A stretch of DNA of 64,000 nucleotides from Sphingobacterium chungjuense (GCF_011316935.1 NZ_WLYS01000005.1:1-64000), one strand, 5' to 3'; positions 18,614 to 28,138 are shown, numbered from the stretch's first letter. A program made the numbers and translations. The notes: generated by a model from the sequence alone, not told the origin.

Positions 18614-20809
18614 ATGGATATAGAAAAATCACTGTTTGATAACTTGCAAGAATTTTTTGGGTTTGATACGTTCAAAGGTGATCAAGAAGCGATTATTACG
18701 AATGTTTTAAACAAGAAAGACACCTTTGTCATCATGCCAACGGGTGGTGGCAAATCTATTTGTTATCAACTACCTGCCTTGATGAGCCAAGGAACTGCTA
18801 TTGTCATTTCTCCATTAATCGCGCTGATGAAAAATCAAGTCGATCAGTTGCGTGCATTTGGTGGGAGTGATAGCATCGCACATTTCTTAAATTCGTCGTT
18901 GACCAAAAGTGATATAGCACGTGTAAAAGATGATGTGGTTTCGGGTAAAACCAAATTGCTCTACGTAGCTCCAGAATCTTTAGGCAAAGAAGATAATATT
19001 CAGTTTTTGCGCAATATTACCGTCTCCTTTGTCGCGGTAGATGAGGCACATTGTATTTCGGAGTGGGGGCATGATTTTCGTCCGGAATACCGAAAAATTA
19101 GACAAGTAATCAATGGGATTGGACAAGGAATTCCCATTATAGCATTGACAGCTACCGCTACACCAAAGGTACAATCGGATATCCGTAAGAATTTGCAGAT
19201 GAACGACGCGGCGCTGTTCAAGTCGTCGTTCAACCGTACCAATCTCTATTATGAAGTACGTCCAAAACGCGACGTCGTGAAAGAGATTGTGCGTTTCATT
19301 CGCAACAATGCTGGTAAAACAGGCATTGTGTATTGTTTGAGCCGCAAAAAGGTTGAAGAAATTGCAGAAGTGCTTAATATTAATGGTATCAAAGCTTTGC
19401 CTTATCATGCAGGATTGGATGCCAAAGTACGTGCGGAAACGCAGGATAAGTTTTTGATGGAAGATGTGGAAGTCATTGTGGCAACGATCGCTTTCGGAAT
19501 GGGAATCGACAAACCGGATGTGCGTTTCGTCATTCATCATGATATTCCAAAATCCATGGAAGGCTATTATCAGGAAACTGGTCGCGCTGGGCGAGATGGT
19601 GGTGAAGGAGTTTGTGTTGCTTTTTACTCTGAAAAAGATATCGAGAAGCTGACCAAATTCATGAAAGATAAACCTGTAGCCGAACGGGAAATTGGTACTC
19701 AGATTCTCAAAGAAGTTATTGATTATTCGGAATCTGCCGTTTGCCGCAGGAAGCAGATTTTGCATTACTTTGGTGAATCTTTTGACGAAACCGGCTGTAA
19801 TAATATGTGCGACAATTGTCGCTCTTCGCGCACTTATCTGGATGCAGAAGCACCCATATTGCAAGTATTAGGATTTATCAAAGAGCAAGGTGATAAGTTT
19901 GATGATCATCATGTTATCAACGTGTTGATGGGGCAAAATAACCAACCCGTATCTTCTTACAAGCATGATACGCATCCACTTTTTGGCACGGGCAAGGAGC
20001 AAGGGGTGATTTATTGGAAATCTGTCATTCGGCAGGCCGAATTAGCAGATTTCATCAAGAAAGATATCGATCACTACGGGTTGTTGATGTTGACAGAGTC
20101 GGGAAGCAAGTATTTGTTAAATCCGTACCCGATGAAATTCGTTTTAAACAAACCTTTTGAAGCTGCCGAATCATCTGGTACTACTATGGGTTTGGTAAAT
20201 CCTAATGATAGTGCCTTAGATACGGCGCTGCTACAATTATTGAAGGATTTGCGTAAGAAGATTGCCAAACAAAAATCTTTGCCGCCATTTGTGATCTTTC
20301 AAGATCCTTCTTTGGACGAAATGTGTACGCATTATCCGATCACAATCGATGAATTGAAACAAATTCATGGGGTAGGTAGCGGAAAGGCCATAAAGTTTGG
20401 CGCGCCTTTCGCAGAGCTGATCCGAAAATACGTAGACGATAATGGTATAGATCGGCCACAAGATTTAGTCATCAAAAGTACCGCCAACAGATCGGCCTTA
20501 AAGGTGTCGATCATTCAAAATATAGATCGAAAGATTGGGTTAGACGATATTGCTTCATCAAAAGGCATTAGCTACGAAGATATGTTGCGCGAGGTGGAAT
20601 CGATTGTGAACTCGGGTACGAAGTTAAATATCTCGTATTTCGTGGATGAAATGATTGATCAAGATCGCCAAGATGAAGTGTACGAATATTTCTTATCGGC
20701 AGATATTGATACGGTAAAAAGTGCTCTTGATGAACTAGGAGAGGCTGATTATACGTACGAAGAGATTCAATTGATGCGCATCAAATTTATGTCGGAATTA
20801 GGCAACTAA
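18614..20809 (+). CDS. recQ: ATP-dependent DNA helicase RecQ
   Basis: The 731-residue helicase unwinds DNA 3'-5' in recombination repair. Walker A is TGGGKS (43-48), the Walker B DEAH is at 143-146, and motif VI is QETGRAGRDG. A four-Cys zinc site (SAVCRR and NMCDNCRSS) and a winged-helix RQC region follow. An HRDC-like region lies near 525-600 (GVGSGKAIKFG), followed by a further C-terminal extension, as in many Bacteroidota RecQ proteins. Length and motif order indicate an intact enzyme. Confidence 0.97.
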   Translation: MDIEKSLFDNLQEFFGFDTFKGDQEAIITNVLNKKDTFVIMPTGGGKSICYQLPALMSQGTAIVISPLIALMKNQVDQLRAFGGSDSIAHFLNSSLTKSDIARVKDDVVSGKTKLLYVAPESLGKEDNIQFLRNITVSFVAVDEAHCISEWGHDFRPEYRKIRQVINGIGQGIPIIALTATATPKVQSDIRKNLQMNDAALFKSSFNRTNLYYEVRPKRDVVKEIVRFIRNNAGKTGIVYCLSRKKVEEIAEVLNINGIKALPYHAGLDAKVRAETQDKFLMEDVEVIVATIAFGMGIDKPDVRFVIHHDIPKSMEGYYQETGRAGRDGGEGVCVAFYSEKDIEKLTKFMKDKPVAEREIGTQILKEVIDYSESAVCRRKQILHYFGESFDETGCNNMCDNCRSSRTYLDAEAPILQVLGFIKEQGDKFDDHHVINVLMGQNNQPVSSYKHDTHPLFGTGKEQGVIYWKSVIRQAELADFIKKDIDHYGLLMLTESGSKYLLNPYPMKFVLNKPFEAAESSGTTMGLVNPNDSALDTALLQLLKDLRKKIAKQKSLPPFVIFQDPSLDEMCTHYPITIDELKQIHGVGSGKAIKFGAPFAELIRKYVDDNGIDRPQDLVIKSTANRSALKVSIIQNIDRKIGLDDIASSKGISYEDMLREVESIVNSGTKLNISYFVDEMIDQDRQDEVYEYFLSADIDTVKSALDELGEADYTYEEIQLMRIKFMSELGN

Positions 20810-20820
20810 TCTGATGCGCA

Positions 20821-20860
20821 AAGACTTTTGGTTTAGCGCACGCGCCAAGCCAAAAGTCTT
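20821..20860. terminator. Hairpin between recQ and rlmF
   Basis: An 11-bp stem, AAGACTTTTGG (20821-20831) with CCAAAAGTCTT (20850-20860), encloses a GC-rich loop. It covers the last codons of rlmF and lies 11 bases past recQ. It probably ends both convergent genes, though the T tracts are modest. Confidence 0.5.
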
Positions 20861-21708
20861 GATATTTTCTGCCCTTGCTGCATCGGGATAATCTCGACCT
20901 GCGGAACTTTATGATATTCTAACACCGAAACCAACGGTTTTAAATGATCTTTGTCGGCCACCAAAGCGGTACACCATTTCAATTGCTCTTTGTATTCCAA
21001 GCTATCGTAAATCAATTGAGTGACAAAAGCCTTTTCACCGCCTTCTCGCCACAATTCGTTCGCCAAGCCACCGAAATTCTGAACAGGTAAGCTTTTTCCT
21101 TTATGCAACTTCTCATTTTTATGGATCACTTTGTTCCAATGCTGCTCGCGTGAACTATAAAAAGGTGGGTTGCAGATGATGGCGTCAAATTGATCATTCG
21201 GACGAATGATTCCTTTTAGAATCTGTGCCGAATCTGGCTGATGACGCAATAGAATTCTTTTTTTCAATTCGGGATTGGCTTCTAGAATTTCATACGCATT
21301 ATCAAGCGATGGCGCGTGTGTATCTGTTGCTACAAAGCTCCATGGGAATAACGAAGCCCCCAACAAAGGATATATCAAACTCGACCCCGTGCCGATGTCC
21401 AAGACACGCATGGGCTGATCATCTGGAATAAGATCGGCTAAATAATGCAAATAATCAGCACGTCCCGGAATCGGTGGACACAAACTATTGGCCAACAGTT
21501 TCCAGCCTTTTACCTGGTAATAAGCTGCTAATAGCGCTTTGTTCAGTATAAAAACAGATTCCGGATTTTTAAAATCAATGGATTGAGTGCCACGCGGAGT
21601 AGTTACTACGTGTTCAATTAATGCAGGCTCTGCTTTGAATAATTTTTTGAAATCGTATCCGTCAAGATGTCGGCTATTGTAATGGAAGGTCTGTGCTGTA
21701 TTTGCCAT
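20833..21708 (-). CDS. rlmF: 23S rRNA m6A1618 methyltransferase
   Basis: The 291-residue enzyme is expected to methylate A1618 of 23S rRNA at N6. It has the SAM motif DIGTGSS (104-110), the amino-methyltransferase motif NPPF (180-183), and the RlmF-specific start in which NSRHLDGYDF precedes the SAM fold. Length agrees with Escherichia coli RlmF homologues. It is convergent with recQ and preceded by its own promoter box. Confidence 0.93.
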   Translation of the reverse strand: MANTAQTFHYNSRHLDGYDFKKLFKAEPALIEHVVTTPRGTQSIDFKNPESVFILNKALLAAYYQVKGWKLLANSLCPPIPGRADYLHYLADLIPDDQPMRVLDIGTGSSLIYPLLGASLFPWSFVATDTHAPSLDNAYEILEANPELKKRILLRHQPDSAQILKGIIRPNDQFDAIICNPPFYSSREQHWNKVIHKNEKLHKGKSLPVQNFGGLANELWREGGEKAFVTQLIYDSLEYKEQLKWCTALVADKDHLKPLVSVLEYHKVPQVEIIPMQQGQKISRLLAWRVR

Positions 21709-21725
21709 AAGAATATTTTACGGGA

Positions 21726-21733
21726 CAAAGATA
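21726..21733 (-). promoter_or_regulatory. -7 box of rlmF
   Basis: On the minus strand it reads TATCTTTG (TAnnTTTG) and ends 17 bases before the rlmF ATG. Confidence 0.5.
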
Positions 21734-21780
21734 CCAATTCTGTTGCGTGTTTACCGATGTGTATCATATTCCATAGAAAA

Positions 21781-21807
21781 AGGCGGAGAAATTGAATTTA
21801 TCCGCCT
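21781..21807 (-). terminator. Terminator of the 62-aa protein gene
   Basis: AGGCGGA (21781-21787) pairs with TCCGCCT (21801-21807), followed on the minus strand by Ts. It lies 22 bases beyond the small gene and before the rlmF promoter. Confidence 0.7.
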
Positions 21808-21829
21808 TAGATGTTTTCTAAAATATTTT

Positions 21830-22018
21830 TTACTCTCTTCTGCCGCCTGGGGTTTTATTAGTAATTGGCCCATTGTGCTCTCTTGAATTTTGTGCAGATG
21901 GGACTTCTGGGGTCGGTGGTACATAACCATCACCTTTTTCAGATTCGTGCTGTGCTTTTTTAGGGTCTTTATCTTCTGCCAATTTCGGGTCTTTGTTTGC
22001 ATGATCTTGTGTGCTCAT
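21830..22018 (-). CDS. Small hydrophilic protein, 62 aa
   Basis: The peptide is rich in Lys, Asp, Glu, Pro and Asn (MSTQDHANKDPKLAEDKDPK at the start, NKTPGGRRE at the end) and is likely disordered. No family with known function is recognised. It is supported by a strong AAGGAG site 6 bases before the ATG and a clear terminator after the stop. It is divergent from the PBP4-like gene. Confidence 0.7.
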   Translation of the reverse strand: MSTQDHANKDPKLAEDKDPKKAQHESEKGDGYVPPTPEVPSAQNSREHNGPITNKTPGGRRE

Positions 22019-22024
22019 AATAAT

Positions 22025-22030
22025 CTCCTT
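22025..22030 (-). promoter_or_regulatory. Shine-Dalgarno site of the 62-aa gene
   Basis: AAGGAG on the minus strand lies 6 bases before the ATG at 22018. Such a strong site is uncommon among genes of this window and decides the start and frame of this small gene. Confidence 0.6.
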
Positions 22031-22082
22031 TTTTTGTTGTTCATTAGAAGAACAGGTAGAAGCACTAAATTGTTTTTTCTGT

Positions 22083-23393
22083 ATGTTTACGTTTATGATC
22101 AGATGGTTTCTACTTATGCTCCTGTTGTCGGTGCAGTATATTGGTCAAGCGCAACAGGAGGAGTCCATTCAAAAGCTTTTTCAGGAATCTGCTGTTCTAC
22201 GGCAGCACTTACATGGTTTCTCCCTCTACGATATAGAGGAACAGCGGTACGTTCATAGTGTAAATCAGAATGTACATTTTACACCAGCATCCAATACCAA
22301 AGTATTTACCCTTTTGCAAAGCTTGCAGCATGTCGGAGATTCCATTCCGGGCTTGGCTTATGTGGTACGAGGTGATTCCTTGATATTCTGGGGGACGGGA
22401 GATCCAACTTTTTTGCACCGTAAACTAGATACCCGAAAAGTCTATCACTTTCTACAAAAAACACCTTATAAATTATTTTATGCACCTGCGCAAGTACTGG
22501 AATCAGCGTATAGAGATGGTTGGGCAGCAGAAGATTATCAAAATGATTTTCAACCTGATATTAGTAGCTTTCCCATTTACGGCAATACCGTGCAATTTAA
22601 AAATGTACGAGGACAGTTGCGTGCAACTCCGCGTTATTTCGAAGCCAATATCAGTGTAAAGCCCGGTATTGGAGGTTTTGATATCATTCGGCATCCGCAT
22701 GAAAACTATTTTGATGCCACGAGTTATCGCGTGCGTTCGGGCTTTGTATTTCATAAACCATTTATCTACAGTTCGGATATGTTTGTAACCTTGTTACAAG
22801 ATACCTTGCATCGCCCAATCACGGTGCTTGCTGGCTATAGCATGCCGTCTGATGTGCAATATGTGTATTCTATGTCTACACGGAAATTGCTTCGCGAAAT
22901 GATGTTGTACAGTGACAATTTTTTAGCAGAACAATTGTGCTATACGGCGTCCTTTCTGATGTTTACCCAATTTAATGCGGAGCGGATGCGCGAATACATG
23001 GCTACTACGTATTATTCGCTATTCACCGACAAGATTGCTCTTTATGATGGCAGTGGTTTATCTTTTTACAACAAGGTCACGCCAAGAAGCATGGTGGAGC
23101 TATTATTGATGATTCAGAAAAATGCTGGTTCCGACGAAGACTTACTTTGGTTGTTTCCAGCGGGAAGATCCAGCGGCACCTTACGTAATTTGTACTCACT
23201 GGTCAACGGCAAACCATTTGTTTGGGCAAAAACAGGTACCATTAATAGCGTATATGCACAGAGTGGATTTTTGCTAGGAGCGAGTGGCAAGCGCTATGCG
23301 TTTTCCTTTATGAATAACAATTATTTCGACAACTTAAAAGAAGTAAAACAGGAAATGGTACGCATTATGACCTACATCCACCAAAATTATTGA
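22083..23393 (+). CDS. D-Ala-D-Ala carboxypeptidase/endopeptidase, S13 (PBP4) family
   Basis: The ATG at 22083 (or 22095) opens a signal peptide ending near GQAQQ. The three penicillin-binding motifs are present: SxxK at Ser70-Lys73 (PASNTK), SDN (LYSDNFLAEQ) and KTG (WAKTGTINS). At about 436 residues it fits S13 enzymes, which trim or cut peptidoglycan peptides in the periplasm. It stands alone, starting 44 bases before the MFS transporter gene. Confidence 0.88.
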   Translation: MFTFMIRWFLLMLLLSVQYIGQAQQEESIQKLFQESAVLRQHLHGFSLYDIEEQRYVHSVNQNVHFTPASNTKVFTLLQSLQHVGDSIPGLAYVVRGDSLIFWGTGDPTFLHRKLDTRKVYHFLQKTPYKLFYAPAQVLESAYRDGWAAEDYQNDFQPDISSFPIYGNTVQFKNVRGQLRATPRYFEANISVKPGIGGFDIIRHPHENYFDATSYRVRSGFVFHKPFIYSSDMFVTLLQDTLHRPITVLAGYSMPSDVQYVYSMSTRKLLREMMLYSDNFLAEQLCYTASFLMFTQFNAERMREYMATTYYSLFTDKIALYDGSGLSFYNKVTPRSMVELLLMIQKNAGSDEDLLWLFPAGRSSGTLRNLYSLVNGKPFVWAKTGTINSVYAQSGFLLGASGKRYAFSFMNNNYFDNLKEVKQEMVRIMTYIHQNY

Positions 23394-23436
23394 TCGGGTC
23401 CCTTGCTCAAATTGTGGTATATTCGCTTTCAACTCT

Positions 23437-24762
23437 ATGGATATTCAAACTTTACAAAAGGACAACCCCAAAACGATCCGTTCTTGGGCCATGTTTGACT
23501 GGGCAAATTCTGCCTATAATTTAGTCATCACCTCAACGATTTTCCCAGCCTACTACACGGCGATTACCTATACTGAGATGCACGGTGATGTGGTGTACTT
23601 CTTTGGTTATCCGATTGTTAACACCGCTTTGTCTAATTTTGCATTATCCATTGCCTATTTGATTATGGCTTTTGCGCTGCCTTTTGTTTCCGCGTATGCG
23701 GATGTACGCGGACGCAAGAAGTACTTTATGAAGTTCTTTACCTATTTAGGTGCTTTGGCGTGTATGGGGCTATTCTTTTTTCGGTTAGAGACCCTTGAAC
23801 TTAGTATCTTTTTATACGCTTTTGCGGCAGCAGGATATATTGGCGGTCTGGCATTTAATAATTCTTATTTGCCATTGATTGCCAGCGTTGAGCAGCAAGA
23901 TCGTGTTAGTGCGCAAGGTTTTGCCTACGGATATGTGGGCTGTGTGACACTGCAAATCATTTGTTTTGTGTTCGTACTAAAACCAGAATGGTTTGGCATT
24001 ACCGACGCCTCTTTGCCAGCAAGACTTTCGTTCTTTTTGGTCGGATTGTGGTGGTTAGGTTTCTCTCAGATCCCTTTTCGTCGTTTGCCAGAAAGCCGAC
24101 CTTCGGCGATGCCATCCGGTTGGACAATTGGCCAGAAAGTGCGTCAAGAATTTGGTAGCGTATGGCAGCGTATTCAAGAGATTCCAGCGATTAAACGCTT
24201 TCTCTTTCCATATTTCTTCTACTCTATGGGCGTACAAACGGTGATGATCGTTGCGACAGCTTTCGGCATGAAAGAGATTGGTCTAGAAATGTCGGAACTA
24301 ATTGCAGCAATATTACTAATACAACTTATCGCAATAGGAGGCGCTTACCTCATGTCAAAATTGGCGAAACCATTAGGCAATACGACGGTGTTGATTGGTG
24401 TGGTTTGCGTGTGGATTTTTATTTGTGTGGCCGCATTTTTCATACAAACAAAAACAGAGTTTTACATTCTCGCGATGCTGGTGGGTGCGATGATGGGCGG
24501 TATACAATCCTTATCGCGATCCACCTATTCTAAGCTGCTACCTAGCAATATAGAAGATACGACCTCATTCTTTAGTTTCTATGATGTAACCGAGAAAGTT
24601 GCCATCGTGCTAGGCTTGTTTAGCTTCGCGATCATTGAGCAGGTAAGCCACAATATTCGGTATTCGGCACTGTTTATGTCGGTGTTTTTCATTGTAGGAC
24701 TCATCCTCTTGATCAGTCTATATAGATTCGAACGTAAAGTCACAAAAAATACACATGCATAA
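23437..24762 (+). CDS. UMF1-type MFS transporter
   Basis: The 441-residue protein has about 12 membrane segments and the UMF1 opening RSWAMFDWANSAYN. It also has the DVRGRKKYFM loop after helix 2 and GGIQSLSRSTYSKLLP in the second half. Relatives include the vacuolar amino-acid effluxer Atg22; the bacterial substrate is unknown. Its last 8 bases overlap the next gene, so the two are translationally coupled. Confidence 0.85.
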   Translation: MDIQTLQKDNPKTIRSWAMFDWANSAYNLVITSTIFPAYYTAITYTEMHGDVVYFFGYPIVNTALSNFALSIAYLIMAFALPFVSAYADVRGRKKYFMKFFTYLGALACMGLFFFRLETLELSIFLYAFAAAGYIGGLAFNNSYLPLIASVEQQDRVSAQGFAYGYVGCVTLQIICFVFVLKPEWFGITDASLPARLSFFLVGLWWLGFSQIPFRRLPESRPSAMPSGWTIGQKVRQEFGSVWQRIQEIPAIKRFLFPYFFYSMGVQTVMIVATAFGMKEIGLEMSELIAAILLIQLIAIGGAYLMSKLAKPLGNTTVLIGVVCVWIFICVAAFFIQTKTEFYILAMLVGAMMGGIQSLSRSTYSKLLPSNIEDTTSFFSFYDVTEKVAIVLGLFSFAIIEQVSHNIRYSALFMSVFFIVGLILLISLYRFERKVTKNTHA

Positions 24763-25483
24763 AGTAGAATTATCTATTCCTGGAGTTATTGATCAATTTT
24801 ATCCGCAAACCGCTTTCAACACGCTTCGTTTGCTAGAGCGTGCAGGATGTGAGGTTTCTTATAACCCACAGCAAACTACCTGTGGCATAGATCTGTATGA
24901 GGCAGGATATTGGGAAGAGGCGAAGGAGGTTGGGTCCAAGTATCTGCATGACTTTGAAGGTATCGATTATATTGTGTCACCTTCGCTGACCGAAGTGGGG
25001 ATGGTACGCGATGGATTCAACGATTTGTTTACCAATTCTACCGATCACAACAAATGTCGGCAGATGCAACGTAATATCTTTGAAATCACTGATTTCTTAG
25101 TGAATGTCGTTCGAAAAGAGTATTTTGGAGCAGAGTTCGTGTCGTCGGCCGTGTTTCATTCCGCCTGCGCGCGTTGGAATGGCTATCAATTGCAAGACGA
25201 AGCGCTGCGCTTATTGAATCAAGTAGGGGGATTGGATTTGATCGTATCTGACTCAGACCATACTTGCAAAATAGGGAAAGCCACAAAAGCAGAGTATGTA
25301 CCGCTGTCGGTATCTTGGGGAAGTGCCGTCGTACAGCACGCTTTGGACAAGAAAGCCGATTATATTATTTGTCAAGATCACACCTGCTTAATGCACCTGC
25401 AGGCAATTATTGAAAAACAAGGACTACCGATTCAGGCAATTCACTTGGTGGATGTGCTCACGGCCGGATGGCCTAATATATAG
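24755..25483 (+). CDS. LutA-like protein with degenerate CCG motifs
   Basis: The 242-residue protein follows the LutA/YkgE two-repeat pattern from IPGVIDQFYPQTAFNTL to DVLTAGWP. The cysteine ligands are depleted: TCCGQP reads TTCGID, the SCTGMV-type Cys is absent, and ECCGFGG reads HTCKIGK. ACAR and HTCLMHL retain single Cys residues. Family members help oxidise lactate or form heterodisulfide-reductase-like complexes. Here iron-sulfur binding looks impaired or altered. lutB/lutC partners are not adjacent. It overlaps the MFS gene by 8 bases (ATGCATAA). Confidence 0.75.
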   Translation: MHKVELSIPGVIDQFYPQTAFNTLRLLERAGCEVSYNPQQTTCGIDLYEAGYWEEAKEVGSKYLHDFEGIDYIVSPSLTEVGMVRDGFNDLFTNSTDHNKCRQMQRNIFEITDFLVNVVRKEYFGAEFVSSAVFHSACARWNGYQLQDEALRLLNQVGGLDLIVSDSDHTCKIGKATKAEYVPLSVSWGSAVVQHALDKKADYIICQDHTCLMHLQAIIEKQGLPIQAIHLVDVLTAGWPNI

Positions 25484-25512
25484 CGAGAATATCCATGTAA
25501 ACCCTAAATAAT

Positions 25513-26409
25513 ATGAGTATGCAATCAAGAAAAACATTTTTACAAAACATGGGTCTGTTGGGAGCAGGCCTAGCATTGGCACCCATCAATAATCTATTTG
25601 GTCATTCCGTCAACAAACCTTGGTTCAGTATTTCGCTAGCACAATGGTCGCTGCACCGTACGCTGTTCAAAGGTGATTTAAAGAACATTGACTTTCCGGC
25701 ATTCGCTGCCAAAGAATTTGATATTCACGCCGTAGAGTATGTGAGCCGCTTCTTTAAAGATGAGGTGCGAAATGCAACGTATTTAAAAGATCTAAATGCT
25801 AGAGCAGCGGATCACGATGTGAAAAATGTGTTGATTATGGTCGATGGAGAAGGCGAATTGGGCAATGCAGATGTATCCAAAAGAAAAACAGCCGTTGAAA
25901 ATCATTATCAATGGATAGATGCTGCACAACAGTTGGGCTGCCACGCTATTCGTGTCAATGCGGCGGGCAAGGGTACACCAGAGGAAGTGGCCAAGCGCGT
26001 CGTAGAAAGTCTGAGAACTTTGGCTGTTTATGGTAAAGATGCGGGCATCAGTGTGGTCGTCGAGAATCATGGTGGTATTTCATCAGACGGTGCATGGTTG
26101 TCGAATGTGCTTAAGAATGTGGGTCACAAATATTGCGGTTCGCTGCCTGATTTTGGAAATTTCTATGAATATGATCGCTATCAGGGTGTGACAGATCTCA
26201 TGCCATTCGCCAAAGGCGTAAGTGCCAAATCAAATGTTTTCGATGCGCAAGGCAATGAGGCCAATATCGATTACGCACGCATGATGAAGATTGTGCGCGA
26301 TGCCGGTTATACGGGTTATGTAGGTATCGAGTACGAGGGAGATAAGCATAGTGAAATGGAAGGCATCAAACTGACCAAAAAATTACTACAGCGATTTCAA
26401 ATGGCCTAA
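25513..26409 (+). CDS. Exported sugar-phosphate isomerase/epimerase-like TIM barrel
   Basis: The N-terminus carries a Tat-like signal (SRKTFLQNMGLLGAG), then a xylose-isomerase-like TIM barrel. The usual metal or catalytic motifs are seen in VVENHGG, GSLPDFGNF and GIEYEG. Length is 298 residues; Met3 is an alternative start. Related Bacteroidota enzymes act on sugars or inositols in the periplasm, but the substrate cannot be named. It follows the LutA-like gene by 29 bases and could share its transcript. Confidence 0.8.
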   Translation: MSMQSRKTFLQNMGLLGAGLALAPINNLFGHSVNKPWFSISLAQWSLHRTLFKGDLKNIDFPAFAAKEFDIHAVEYVSRFFKDEVRNATYLKDLNARAADHDVKNVLIMVDGEGELGNADVSKRKTAVENHYQWIDAAQQLGCHAIRVNAAGKGTPEEVAKRVVESLRTLAVYGKDAGISVVVENHGGISSDGAWLSNVLKNVGHKYCGSLPDFGNFYEYDRYQGVTDLMPFAKGVSAKSNVFDAQGNEANIDYARMMKIVRDAGYTGYVGIEYEGDKHSEMEGIKLTKKLLQRFQMA

Positions 26410-26468
26410 TAGGTAAAAGATCTATGACATTGCAGCAGATGTGGCGTTATTTTTCTTTTCTTTGTAGA

Positions 26469-26520
26469 CCTCACACCGCCTACCAATGTGCTCCGAAAGT
26501 CGTAGCATAGCGATGTGAGG
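26469..26520 (+). promoter_or_regulatory. Possible structured leader of first POT gene
   Basis: CCTCACA (26469-26475) pairs with TGTGAGG (26514-26520), with an inner CGC/GCG pairing and a possible CTAC/GTAG stem. There is no T-run after it, so it does not look like a terminator. It lies 34 bases before the POT start. Function is unknown. Confidence 0.3.
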
Positions 26521-26554
26521 CTAACAACTAATTAGAGATTGTTTTAAAACTTAT

Positions 26555-28138
26555 ATGAACCAACACAACGATGAAGGCCTAGTTCAACACTTGGCTAAGA
26601 AGGGTATTGACGACAAGATGGTCTTTGGGCATCCAGCAGGTTTGCTGGTGCTGTTTTTTACGGAAATGTGGGAGCGTTTCAGTTATTACGGAATGCGAGC
26701 CTTATTGACCGTGTTTTTAGTGTCAGAAATCGCCAAGGGCGGATGGGGCTGGAACAATGAAGAAGCGCTTTCTTTGTACAAATGGTACACCACTTTGGTG
26801 TACTTTACACCGCTCATCGGTGGTATTTTAGCCGACAAATTAACCGGTTATAAAAAGGCGATCTTAATCGGTGCCTTTGTGATGACCTTGGGTCATGCTT
26901 CCATGGCGTTAGAAGGCATTTCTGAGAATTTCTTTTACCTAGGTTTAGCCTTTATGGTATTAGGTAACGGTATGTTCAAACCCAATATTTCGTCCATGGT
27001 TGGTCAATTATATCCAGATTCAAGTGCTAAAAAAGATGCTGGTTACACGATTTTCTATATGGGGATCAATGCAGGTGCTTTTCTAGGATCGTTACTTTGC
27101 GGATATATCGGAGAGAAAGTAGGTTGGCATTATGGATTTGGATTAGCCGGTGTATTTATGTTTTTTGGCATGCTGCAATTCTATTTTGGACAGCGCATCT
27201 TTGGTGTAGTAGGAGATAAACCAGGACATCAGATTCCGTTGGAGACAGAAGTGTCGGAAATAATTGAAGAGGAAGTAACACCCAATCACGTGGTACGCGA
27301 TCGCTTAATTGTGGCTGGCGTATTAATGGTTGCGAGTATTTTATTCTTTTTCGCGTTCGAGCAGGCTGGTGGGTCTATGACCATCTTTGCCAAAGATTAT
27401 ACACAACGCATACTTTCTGGTTCAGCAGCTACGAGCTTTAAATGGATCGATGCCTTGTTGACTCTAATGCCGATCGTGATTGTGACTTATGTACTCATCA
27501 GTTTGGCACGTAAAATAGTTCGGAAGTATCCTCTAACCATTTTCTTTACCATGTTATCTTTTGCTTCGATAGCGGTGCTAGGTTTTTGGAAGATCAATAA
27601 TGAATTTAATTCGGAGGCGACTGAAGTAACGGTTTCTTGGTTTCAGATCTTAAATGCGTTCTTTATCGTGACCTGCGCTTCCATGTTCAGCAAGCTATGG
27701 GAAAAAGTATGGAATCCATCTGGTCCAATCAAGTTCGCGCTCGGTTTAGTATTAGTAGCGCTTGGTTTCGTTGCGATGGCTTATGGTAGCCGCGATATCC
27801 CGCAAGGAGCGTTAACAGCATCTGTAAGTATGTTGTGGCTGGTATTAGCCTATTTCTTCCACACGATGGGTGAGCTATGTATTTCTCCGGTTGGATTATC
27901 GTATATCAGTAAATTATCTCCAAAAAACTTGGTCGGATTGATTTTTGGATTCTGGTTTATGGCAACAGCGATTGCTAGTTATTTGGCTGGATGGTTAGGT
28001 GGCTATATCGATCAAATTGCCAATGCATATTCTATTTCGATTTTCTTTCTTATCATCGCCAGTTTACCGATTATCGTAGCCATCTTGTTAGTAATGTTTA
28101 ACCCGATGCTAAAACGGATGATGCATGGAATTAAATAA
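26555..28138 (+). CDS. POT-family proton-coupled oligopeptide transporter (1 of 3)
   Basis: The 527-residue inner-membrane transporter should import di- and tripeptides with protons. It shows the POT signature EMWERFSYYGMR near residue 40 and FYMGINAGAFLGSLLCGYIGE near 170. The late GELCISPVGLS motif is also present. The predicted 12-14 helices are complete. It opens a tandem triplet and is followed by a terminator, so it is probably transcribed separately from the second copy. Confidence 0.95.
   Translation: MNQHNDEGLVQHLAKKGIDDKMVFGHPAGLLVLFFTEMWERFSYYGMRALLTVFLVSEIAKGGWGWNNEEALSLYKWYTTLVYFTPLIGGILADKLTGYKKAILIGAFVMTLGHASMALEGISENFFYLGLAFMVLGNGMFKPNISSMVGQLYPDSSAKKDAGYTIFYMGINAGAFLGSLLCGYIGEKVGWHYGFGLAGVFMFFGMLQFYFGQRIFGVVGDKPGHQIPLETEVSEIIEEEVTPNHVVRDRLIVAGVLMVASILFFFAFEQAGGSMTIFAKDYTQRILSGSAATSFKWIDALLTLMPIVIVTYVLISLARKIVRKYPLTIFFTMLSFASIAVLGFWKINNEFNSEATEVTVSWFQILNAFFIVTCASMFSKLWEKVWNPSGPIKFALGLVLVALGFVAMAYGSRDIPQGALTASVSMLWLVLAYFFHTMGELCISPVGLSYISKLSPKNLVGLIFGFWFMATAIASYLAGWLGGYIDQIANAYSISIFFLIIASLPIIVAILLVMFNPMLKRMMHGIK

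Noticed and set aside
18980..19864. A 294-codon open frame antisense to recQ
   Set aside because: It lies wholly within intact recQ, is rich in Phe, Cys, His and Ile as expected from reverse reading, and matches no family.
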